Assembly: GCF_050947335.1 (NCBI RefSeq)
Contig: NC_134991.1
Span: 1,302,001 to 1,366,000, forward strand
Direction of reading: 5' to 3'
Origin: Megachile rotundata
Lineage: Eukaryota; Arthropoda; Insecta; Hymenoptera; Megachilidae
DNA: 64,000 nt
The translations under genes were made by a program, and so were the position numbers. Within the stretch, counting starts at the first letter, position 1; every line of letters begins with the position of its first letter. The notes below the pieces were generated by a model. It ran no database searches, had not been told where the DNA came from, and saw nothing but the letters and a program-made list of their open reading frames with translations. Shown piece after piece: positions 42,631 through 51,413 of the stretch.

Positions 42631-43519
42631 TCCCAAAGGTTGAAATTAGAAAGATCGACATACTAAAGGCCGAAATCCCAAAGGCCGAAATCCCAAAGGC
42701 TGAAATCCCAAGGGCCGAAGTCCCAAAGGTCGAAATGCCAAAGACCGACTTCCCAAAGGCCGAAACCCCAAAGGTCGAAATCCCAAAGGCCGAAATCCAA
42801 AGGGCCGAAATCCCAAACGCCGAAATCCCAAAGGCCGAAATCCCAAAGGTCGAAATTCCAAAGGCCGACATCCCAAAGGCCGAAATCCCAAAGGCCGAAT
42901 CCCCAAAGGCTGAAATTCCAAAGACCGACTTCCCAAAGTCCGAAACCCCAAAGGTCGAAATCCCAAAAGCCGAAATCCAAAGGGCCGATATCCCAAAGGT
43001 TGAAATTCCAAAGATCGACATACCAAAGGCCGGAATCCCGAAGGTTGAAATTCCAAAGATCGACATACTAAAGGCCGAAATCCCAAAGGCCGAAATCTCA
43101 AGGGCCGAAATCCCAAAGGCCGCAATCCCAAGGGCCGGAATCCCATGGGTCGAAATCCCAAACGGCGAAATCCCAATGCCGAAATACCAATGGATGAACT
43201 CCCAAAAGGCCGAAATCCCAAAGGTCGAAATCCCAAAGGCCGAAATCCCAAGGGCTGAAATTCCAAAGGCCGAAATCACAAAAACCGAAATCCCAAAGAC
43301 TGAAATCCCAAAGACCGAAATCCAAAGGGCCGAAATCCCAATGTCTGAAATTCCAAAGACCGACATCCCAAAGGCCGAAATCCCAAAGGCTGAAATTCGA
43401 AAGACCGAAATCCCAAAGGCCGAAATCTCAGAGGCCGAAATCCCAAAGGCCGAAATCCCAAAGGCTGAAATCCCAAAGTCCGAAATCCAAAGGGCCGAAA
43501 TCCCAAAGGCTGAAATTCC

Positions 43520-44840
43520 AAAGGTCGAAATCTCAAAGTCCGAAATCCCAAAGCCTGAAATCCCAACGACCGAAATCCGAGGACCCGAAATCCCAAAGGC
43601 TGAAATTCCAAAGACCGACATCCCAAAGGCCGAAATCCCAAAGGCCGAAATCCAAAGGGCCGAAATCCCAAAGGCTGAAATTCCAAAGACCGACATCCCA
43701 AAGGCCGAAATCCCAAAGACTGAAACTCCAAAGACGGACTTCCCAAAGATCGAAATCCCAGAGGCCGATATCCCAAAGGTCGAAATCCCAAAGGCCGAAA
43801 TCCAAAGGGCCGAAATCCCCAACTTCGGAATCCCAAAGGCCGAAATCCAAAGGGCCGAAATCCCAAAGGCTGAAATTCCAAAGGCCGAAATTTCAAAGGC
43901 CGAAATCCCAAAGGCTGAAATCCCAAAGGCCGAAATCCAAAGGGCCGAAATCCCAAAGGTTGAAATTCCAAAGATCGACATACCAAAGGCCGAAATCTCA
44001 AAGTCCGAAATCCCAAAGGCCAAAATCCCAAGGCCGAAATACCAATGGATGAATTCCCAAAAGGCCGAAATCCCAAAGGATGAAATCCCAAAGGCCGAAA
44101 TCCCAAAGGCCGAAATCCCAAAGGCCGAAATCCCAAAGGCCGAAACCCCAAAGGCCGCAATCCCAAGGGCCGGAATCCCAAGGGTCGAAATCCCAAACGT
44201 CGAAATCCCAAAGGCCTAAATCCAAAGGGCCAAAATCCCGAAGGCTGAAATTCCAAAGGCCGAAATCACAAAAACCGAAATCCCAAAGACTGAAATCCCA
44301 AAGGCCGAAATCCAAAGGGCCGAAATCCAAAGGGCCGAAATCCCAAAGGTTGAAATTCCAAAGATCGACATACTAAAGGCCGAAATCCCCAAGGCCGAAA
44401 TCCCAAAGGCCGAAATCCCAAAGGTCGAAATCTCAAAGTCCGAAATCCCAAAGCCTGAAATCCCAACGACCGAAATCCGAGGACCCGAAATCCCAAAGGC
44501 TGAAATTCCAAAGACCGACATCCCAAAGGCCGAAATCCCAAAGGCCGAAATCCAAAGGGCCGAAATCCCAAAGGCTGAAATTCCAAAGACCGACATCCTA
44601 AAGGCCGAAATCCCAAAGGCTGAAACTCCAAAGACGGACTTCCCAAAGATCGAAATCCCAGAGGCCGATATCCCAAAGGTCGAAATCCCAAAGGCCGAAA
44701 TCCAAAGGGCCGAAATCCCCAACTTCGGAATCCCAAAGGCCGAAATCCAAAGGGCCGAAATCCCAAAGGCTGAAATTCCAAAGGCCGAAATTTCAAAGGC
44801 CGAAATCCCAAAGGCTGAAATCCCAAAGGCCGAAATCCAA
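43520..44840 (+). repeat. Short block duplicated at 900-bp spacing
   Basis: About 43520-43936 matches 44420-44836 with offset exactly 900 bp (60 units), including the rare unit cgaaatccgaggacccg (43570s and 44470s) and ccccaacttcggaatccc. The stretch between the copies is ordinary satellite. Confidence 0.7.
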
Positions 44841-45689
44841 AGGTCCAAATCCCAACGGTCGAAATCCCAAAGGCCGATATCCCAAGGGCCCATATCCCAA
44901 GGGCCGAAGTCCCAAGGGCGGAAATCCCGAAGGTCGAAATCCCAAAGGCCGAAATCTCAAAGGCCGAAATCCCAAAGGCCGAAATCCCAAAGGCCGAAAT
45001 CGCAAAGGCCGAAATCCAAAGCGCAGAAATCCCAAACGCTTAAATTCCAAAGACCGATATCCCAAAGGCCGAAATCACAAGGCCGAAATCCCAAAGGCCG
45101 AAATCCAAAGGGCCGATATCCCAAAGGCCGAAATCCCAAAGGCTGAAACTCCAAAGACCGACTTCCCAAAGATCGAAATCCCAGAGGCCGATATCCCAAA
45201 GGTCGAAATCCCAAAGGCCGAAATCCCAAGGCCGAAATACCAATGGATGAATTCCCAAAAGGCCGAAATCCCAAAGGATGAAATCCCAAAGGCCGAAATC
45301 CCAAAGGCCGAAATCCCAAAGGCCGAAACCCCGAAGGCCGCAATCCCAAGGGCCGGAATCCCAAGGGTCGAAATCCCAAACGTCGAAATCCCAGAGGCCT
45401 AAATCCAAAGGGCCAAAATCCCGAAGGCTGAAATCCCAAAGGCCGAAATCACAAAAACCGAAATCCCAAAGACTGAAATCCCAAAGGCCGAAATCCAAAG
45501 GGCCGAAATCCCAAAGGTTGAAATTAGAAAGATCGACATACTAAAGGCCGAAATCCCAAAGGCCGAAATCCCAAAGGCCCAAATCCCAAGGGCCGAAATC
45601 CCAAAGGTCGAAATCCCAAAGGCCGAAATCGCAAAGGCCGAAATCCCAAAGGCCGAAATCGCAAAGGCCGAAATCCAAATGGCCGAAAT

Positions 45690-46035
45690 CCCAACGCTGA
45701 AATTCCAAAGACCGATATCCCAAAGGCCGAAATCACAAGGGCGAAATCCCGAAGGCCGAAATCCCAAAGGCCGAAATCCCAAAGGCTGAAATTCGAAAGA
45801 CCGAAATCCCAAAGGCCGAAATCTCAAAGGCCGAAATCCCAAAGGCCGAAATCCCAAAGGTCGAAATCCCAAAGGCCGAAATCCCAAAGGCCGAAATCCC
45901 AAAGGCCGAAATCCCAAGGCCGAAATACCAACGCTGAAATTCCAAAGACCGATATCCCAAAGGCCGAAATCACAAGGGCGAAATCCCGAAGGCCGAAATC
46001 CCAAAGGCCGAAATCCCAAAGGCTGAAATTCGAAA
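45690..46035 (+). repeat. Short block duplicated at 237-bp spacing
   Basis: The run from cgctgaaattccaaag through caagggcgaaatcccgaagg to attcgaaagaccg occurs at 45695 and again at 45932. The spacing of 237 bp is not a multiple of 15 because of 14-bp units. The same module recurs near 51375, 55271, 55390, 59838, 60138, 61499 and 61616. Confidence 0.65.
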
Positions 46036-47003
46036 GACCGAAATCCCAAAGGCCGAAATCTCAAAGGCCGAAATCCCAATGGCCGAAATCCCAAAGGCCG
46101 AAATCCCAAAGGCCGAAATCCCAAAGCCCGAAATCCCAAAGGCCGAAATCCCAAAGGCCGAAATCCCAAAGGCCGAAATCCCAAAGGCCGAAATCCCAAA
46201 GGCCGAAATCCTAAAGGCCGAAATCCCAAAGGCCGAAATCCCAAAAGTCCGAATTCCCAAGGCCGAAATCCCAAAGACCGAAATCCAAAGGGCCGAAATC
46301 CCAATGGCTGAAATTCCAAAGACCGACATCCCAAAGGCCGAAATCCAAAGGGCCAAAATCCCAAAGGCTGAAATTCCAAAGGTCGAAATCTCAAAGTCCG
46401 AAATCCCAAAGCCTGAAATCCCAACGGCCGAAATCCAAAGACCCGAAATCTCAAAGGCTGAAATTCCAAAGACCGACATCCCAAAGGCCGAAATCCCAAA
46501 GGCCGAAATCACAATGGCCGATATCCTAAAGCCGGAAATTCCAAAGGACGAAATCTCAAACGCCGAAATCCCAGAGGCCGAAATCCCAAAGGCCGAAATC
46601 CCTAAGGCCGAAATCCCAAATGTCGAAATCCCAAGAACGAAATACCGAACGATGAATTCCCAAAAGGCCGAAATCCCAAGGGCCGAAAAACCCAAGAGCC
46701 GAAATCCCAAAGGCCGAAATCCCAAAGGTCCAAATCCCAACGGTCGAAATCCCAAAGGCCGATATCCCAAGGGCGCATATCACAAGGGCCGAAGTCCCAA
46801 GGGCCGAAATTCCAAAGGTCGAAATCCCAAAGTCCGAAATCCCAAGGCCAAAATACCAAAGGCCGAAATCCCAAAGGCCGTAATCCCAAAGTTCGAAATC
46901 TCAAATGCCGAAATCACAATGGCCGATATCCTAAAGCCGGAAATTCCATAGGACGAAATCTCAAACGCCGAAATCCCAAAGGCCGAAATCCCAGAGGCCG
47001 AAA

Positions 47004-47008
47004 TCCCA
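47004..47008. other. Target-site duplication, left copy
   Basis: TCCCA directly before the TG end of the island; the same five bases follow the CA end. TCCCA occurs once in every satellite unit, so the match alone is weak evidence. The exact restoration of the 15-bp register when one copy and the island are removed is what makes it convincing. Confidence 0.7.
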
Positions 47009-47130
47009 TGTATCGTCGAAATCTGTCCAACATGGAGAAATTTCGTGTTTCAAGGAATATATGAATTCGTTTGAGGAAGAGGGTAAATAAAAATTGTTTA
47101 GACACAATTGAGCCTGAAAAGTCGTGATCG

Positions 47131-47136
47131 TTTATT
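47131..47136 (-). promoter_or_regulatory. Candidate LTR polyadenylation signal
   Basis: TTTATT on the + strand reads AATAAA on the minus strand. In that orientation it lies at about LTR position 909-914 of 1,036, leaving about 122 bp for the rest of R and U5, a normal place for an LTR poly(A) signal. It is the main argument for minus orientation. A + strand AATAAA at 47086-47091 would sit only about 80 bp into the LTR and is less plausible. Confidence 0.45.
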
Positions 47137-47274
47137 GGCTCTAGCGATTCGAATTAGGGGAAAAAGCCTTGCGGCATAAAAAACCCCTTACAAAAATATG
47201 TGTTCGTTAATGATTTTACGGTGAAAATGTGTACGAGTATGTTTACGTTGTGTTGATTGCGTATTGAATGAGAA

Positions 47275-47356
47275 TCGTTTTGAGGAGAACAAGGTCTCGC
47301 TCAATGTCGTTCGATTTGAGGAGAACAGAGTCTCGCTCAGCGTTGTTCGTTTTGAG
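47275..47356. repeat. 36-bp tandem repeat inside the LTR
   Basis: The motif TCGTTTTGAG or TCGATTTGAG starts at 47275, 47311 and 47347, exactly 36 bp apart. The first two copies continue with gagaacaaggtctcgctca or gagaacagagtctcgctca; the third decays after TTTTGAG. Each full copy carries a TTGAG...CTCA dyad. Such short tandem repeats are common in retroelement LTRs, where they may act as enhancers or RNA structures; no function is shown here. Confidence 0.75.
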
Positions 47357-47620
47357 TGATAATTCACGTTGCGTGAGATTATTCACGATGATCGAGTTGA
47401 GAAGTAGGACTCACTCAGATCATGTTGATGTGTACGTTTAACCACCCTACCGTGGCCTGTTCGAGGGTGTAGGGCTCGCCCGAACAGTGTACAGTGTGTG
47501 TACGTTAACCACCCTACCGTGGCCCGTTCGAGGGTGTAGGACTCGCACGAACAGTATACAGTGTGTGACTTAACCACCCTACCGTGGCCCATTCGAGGAG
47601 TGCAGGGTCTCACTCGAATG
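47280..47620. promoter_or_regulatory. Cluster of six dyad (hairpin) elements
   Basis: Six related inverted repeats occur in 340 bp: 47280-47304 (TTGAG/CTCAA), 47316-47340 (TTGAG/CTCAG), 47397-47418 (TTGAG/CTCAG), 47457-47487 (CTGTTCG/CGAACAG), 47526-47552 (GTTCG/CGAAC) and 47590-47620 (CATTCGAG/CTCGAATG). Loops are 12-17 bases and share a g-rich tagg or gggtct core. Between elements four and six, two neighbouring pairs change together (TG/CA becomes CA/TG around TTCG/CGAA). I infer a structured RNA or a repeated dimer-protein binding site within the LTR. The role is unknown. Confidence 0.55.
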
Positions 47621-47655
47621 GCGTCGTGAATGATTTCCGAACCACCCTGCATTGG
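47436..47655. repeat. About 67-bp tandem repeat inside the LTR
   Basis: AACCACCCTACCGTGGCC starts at 47440, 47507 and 47572, and a diverged copy (AACCACCCTGCATTGGC) starts at 47640, giving spacings of 67, 65 and 68 bp. Each repeat holds a small CCAC/GTGG stem and then a larger dyad around ttcgag...ctcg. The third copy differs more in its second half (gaggagtgcagggtctc), resembling the 36-bp repeats upstream, which suggests both arrays grew from one ancestral dyad module. Confidence 0.8.
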
Positions 47656-48044
47656 CTATGCTACGTCGCGTTACGCGGAAACTTCTAAGTCACGATTTAC
47701 TTCTTCAACTCTCGATCCGAACCGTGTAAGCTTCAACGTTCGACTGTATTTTTGTTGTACGAAAGATCGCCTAAATACCCTCGCGTTTCCGAAGGTAACG
47801 GTTAGGAAAAATTCTATGCTTTCGTTCGTTAAATTGTTTAAAGAGAGAGGTACAGCTGTTAGCTGATTTATGACACGCACGTGTTTACAGTAAGACTAGT
47901 TCGGCTAGGATTTGAGAGACAAAAGGGTCCTCGGTGACCCGTATTTCGAAGTATGAACGGTTCACGGCGGTCCGCGCGCCGAACCACTTGAACCCTGTTG
48001 TAAATTCCTTGATCGCGACAAAGGCTTCGGTTCGCGGCCGAACA

Positions 48045-48049
48045 TCCCA
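48045..48049. other. Target-site duplication, right copy
   Basis: TCCCA directly after the CA end of the island, followed in phase by agggccgaaatccc. It is partner to 47004-47008. The 5-bp length fits several LTR-retrotransposon integrases. Confidence 0.7.
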
Positions 48050-49440
48050 AGGGCCGAAATCCCAAGAGCCGAAATCCCAAAGGCCGAAATCCCAAAGGTC
48101 CAAATCCCAACGGTCGAAATCCCAAAGGCCGATATCCCAAGGGCCCATATCCCAAGGGCCGAAGTCCCAAGTGCCGAAATCCCGAAGGTCGAAATCCCAA
48201 AGGCCGAAATCTCAAAGGCAGAAATCCCAAAGGCCGAAATCGCAAAGGCCGAAATCCAAAGCGCAGAAATCCCAAACGCTTAAATTCCAAAGACCGATAT
48301 CCCAAAGGCCGAAATCACAAGGCCGAAATCCCAAAGGCCGAAATCCAAAGGGCCGAAATCCCAAAGGCCGAAATCCCAAAGGCTGAAACTCCAAAGACCG
48401 ACTTCCCAAAGATCGAAATCCCAGAGGCCGATATCCCAAAGGTCGAAATCCCAAAGGCCGAAATCCCAAGGCCGAAATACCAATGGATGAACTCCCAAAA
48501 GGCCGAAATCCCAAAGGATGAAATCCCAAAGGCCGAAATCCCAAAGGCCGAAATCCCAAAGGCCGAAACCCCAAAGGCCGCAATCCCAAGGGCCGGAATC
48601 CCAAGGGTCGAAATCCCAAACGTCGAAATCCCAGAGGCCTAAATCCAAAGGGCCAAAATCCCGAAGGCTGAAATTCCAAAGGCCGAAATCACAAAACCCG
48701 AAATCCCAAAGACTGAAATCCCAAAGGCCGAAATCCAAAGGGCCGAAATCCCAAAGGTTGAAATTAGAAAGATCGACATACTAAAGGCCGAAATCCCAAA
48801 GGCCGAAATCCCAAAGGCCGAAATCCCAAATGCTGAAATCCCAAGGGCCGAAATCCCAAAGGTCGAAATTCCAAAGACCGACTTCCCAAAGGCCGAAACC
48901 CCAAAGGTCGAAATCCCAAAGGCCGAAATCCAAAGGGCCGAAATCCCAAAGGCCGAAATCCCAAAGGCCGAAATCCCAAAGGTCGAAATTCCAAAGGCCG
49001 ACATCCCAAAGGCCGAAATCCGAAAGGCCGAATCCCCAAAGGCTGAAATTCCAAAGACCGACTTCCCAAAGGCCGAAACCCCAAAGGTCGAAATCCCAAA
49101 AGCCGAAATCCAAAGGGCCGAAATCCCAAAGGTTGAAATTCCAAAGATCGACATACCAAAGGCCGAAATCCCGAAGGTTGAAATTCCAAAGATCGACATA
49201 CTAAAGGCCGAAATCCCAAAGGCCGAAATCTCAAAGGCCGAAATCCCAAAGGCCGAAATCCCAAAGGCCGAAATCCCAAAGGCCGCAATCCCAAGGGCCG
49301 GAATCCCATGGGTCGAAATCCCAAACGGCGAAATCCCAATGCCGAAATACCAATGGATGAACTCCCAAAAGGCCGAAATCCCAAAGGTCGAAATCCCAAA
49401 GGCCGAAATCCCAAAGGCCGAAATCCCAAGGCCGATATAC

Positions 49441-50790
49441 CAATGGATGAATTCCCAAAAGGCCGAAATCCCAAAGGATGAAATCTCAAAGGCCGACATC
49501 CCAAAGGCCGAAATCCCAAAGGCCGCAATCCCAAGGGCCGGAATCCAAAGGGCTGAAATCCCAAAGGTTGAAATTCCAAAGATCGACATACCAAAGGCCG
49601 AAATCCCAAAGGCCGAAATCCCAAAGGCCGAAATCCCAAAGACCGAAATCCCAAAGGCTGAAATCCCAAGGGCCGAAATCCCAAAGGCCGAAATCCCAAA
49701 GGCAGAAATTCGAAAGACCGAAATCCCAAAGGCTGAAATTCCAAAGACCGACATCCCAAAGGCCGAAATCACAAGGCCGAAATCCCAAAGGCCGAAATCC
49801 CAAAGGCTGAAATTCGAAAGACCGAAATCCCAAAGGCCGAAATCTCAAAGGCCGAAATCCCAAAGGCCGAAATCCCAAAGGCCGAAATCCCAAAGGCCGA
49901 AATCCCAAAGGCCGAAATCCCGAAGGCCGAAATCCCAAAGGCCGAAACCCCAAAGGCCCAAATCCTAAGGGCCGAAATCCCAAAGGTCGAAATCCCAAAG
50001 GCCGAAATCTCAAAGGCCGAAATCCCAAAGGCCGAAATCGCAAAGGCCGAAATCCAAAGAGCCGAAGTCCCAAACGCTGAAATTCCAAAGACCGACATCC
50101 CAAAGGCCGAAATCACAAGGGCGAAATCCCAAAGGCCGAAATCCCAAAGGCCGAAATCCCAAAGGCCGAAATCACAAGGCCGAAATCCCAAAGGCCGAAA
50201 TCCAAAGGCCGAAACCCCCAAGGCCGCAATCCCAAGGGCCGGAATCCCAAGGGTCGAAATCCCAAACGTCGAAATCCCAAAGGCCGAAATCCCAAGGGCC
50301 AAAATCCCAAAGGCTGAAATTCCAAAGGCCGAAATCACAAAGGCCGAAATCCCAAAGGCCGAAATCCCAAAGGCCGAAATCACAATGGCCGATATCCTAA
50401 AGCCGGAAATTCCAAAGGACGAAATCTCAAAAGCCGAAATTCCAAAGGCCGAAATCTCAAAGGCCGAAATCCCAAAGGCTGAAATCCCAAAAGCCGAAAT
50501 CCCAAAGGCCGAAATCCCAAAGGCTGAAATCCCAAGGGCCGAAATCCCAAAGGTCGAAATTCCAAAGGCCGACATCCCAAAGGCCGAAATCTCAAAGTCC
50601 GAAATCCCAAAGGCTGAAATCCCAAAGACCGAAATCCAAAGAGCCGAAATCCCAAAGGCTGAAATTCCAAAGACCGACATCCCAAAGGCCGACATCCCAA
50701 AGGCCGAAATCACAATGGCCGATATCCTAAAGGCGGAAATTCCAAAGGACGAAATCCCAAACGCCAGAATCCCGGAAGTCCGAAATCCCA
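49441..50790 (+). repeat. Block repeated at 57755-59475
   Basis: Variant-unit order here is repeated about 8.3 kb downstream: offset 8,313 through about 50.3 kb (caaagagccgaagtcccaaa 50053/58366), then 8,702 (50385/59087) after units were inserted in the second copy. The first part is also repeated at 53740 (offset 4,299). It carries the rare units gatcgacatacc and gcagaaattcgaaagacc. Confidence 0.75.
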
Positions 50791-51413
50791 ATGGCCGAAA
50801 TCCCAAGAGCCGAAATCCCAAAGGCCGAAATCCCAAAGGTCCAAATCCCAACGGTCGAAATCCCAAAGGCCGATATCCCAAGGGCCCATATCCCAAGAGC
50901 CGAAATCGCAAGGGCCGAAATTCCAAAGGTCGAAATCCCAAAGTCCGAAATCCCAAGGCCAAAATACCAAAGGTCGAAATCCCAAAGGCCGAAATCCCAA
51001 AGGCTGAAATTCGAAAGACCGAAACCCCAAAGGCCGAAATCTCAGAGGCCGAAATCCCAAAGGCCGAAATCCCAAAGGCCGAAATCCCAAAGGCCCAAAT
51101 CCCAAGGGCCGAAATCCCAAAGGCCGAAATCCGAAGGGCCGAAATCCCAAAGGCTGAAATTCGAAAGACCGAAATCCCAAAGGCCGAAATCTCAAAGGCC
51201 GAAACCCCAAAGGCCGCAATCCCAAGGGCCGGAATCCCAAGGGTCGAAATCCCAAACGTCGAAATCCCAAAGGCCTAAATCCAATCGGCCAAAATCCCAA
51301 AGGCTGAAATTCCAAAGGCCGAAATCACAAAGGCCGAAATCCCAAAGGCCGAAATCCAAATGGCCGAAATCCCAACGCTGAAATTCCAAAGACCGATATC
51401 CCAAAGGCCGAAA

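Larger units (their letters stand above)
1..47008 (+). repeat. 15-bp satellite array, left part
   Basis: Continuous head-to-tail array of the 15-mer GGCCGAAATCCCAAA and single-base variants, about 3,130 units, all in the same orientation; I saw no inverted segment. Common variants are ggTcgaaat, ggcTgaaatTcc, ggccgTaat, ggccgCaat, ggccgGaat, ggAtgaaat, ggccgAtatc and gatgaattcc. Most units are 15 bp; 14-bp (cccaaggccg) and 16-bp (cccaaaaggccg) units recur at fixed places in the larger blocks. Consensus composition is 6 A, 1 T, 5 C and 3 G, so the strand is strongly A over T and C over G skewed. Each unit carries one CpG and one GGCC (HaeIII) site. All six frames of the unit lack stops, so the long open frames here are not evidence of genes. 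No gene-like interruption is seen. The array runs off the left edge of the window. Confidence 0.97.
47009..48044 (-). mobile_element. Solo LTR of an LTR retrotransposon
   Basis: This 1,036-bp island has no satellite similarity. Seen directly: on the + strand it starts TGTATCG and ends CCGAACA, so it has TG...CA ends and a short TGT/ACA terminal inversion. It is flanked on both sides by TCCCA. Deleting it with one TCCCA leaves units gaggccgaaatccca, agggccgaaatccca, agagccgaaatccca in perfect 15-bp register. Known: LTR elements of the Gypsy, Copia and BEL groups have TG...CA LTRs and 4-6-bp target duplications; recombination between the two LTRs leaves a solo LTR. No gag or pol, primer-binding site or polypurine tract is present, which fits a solo LTR. 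Orientation (minus) is inferred from an AATAAA on the minus strand about 120 bp before that strand's 3' end. The family is not identified. The host is possibly an arthropod. A non-LTR insert with chance TG/CA ends is less likely. The three short open frames inside are not convincing genes. Confidence 0.78.

Noticed and set aside
47086..47091. AATAAA on the + strand as a poly(A) signal for a + oriented LTR
   Set aside because: It would lie only about 80 bp from the LTR start, inside U3, where it would not serve as the 3' signal. The minus-strand AATAAA at 47131-47136 is better placed.
47383..47880. Three short open frames inside the island (47383-47652 on -, 47630-47866 on +, 47671-47880 on -)
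   Set aside because: They are 69-89 codons, overlap on opposite strands, cross the LTR tandem repeats and resemble no retroelement protein I know.
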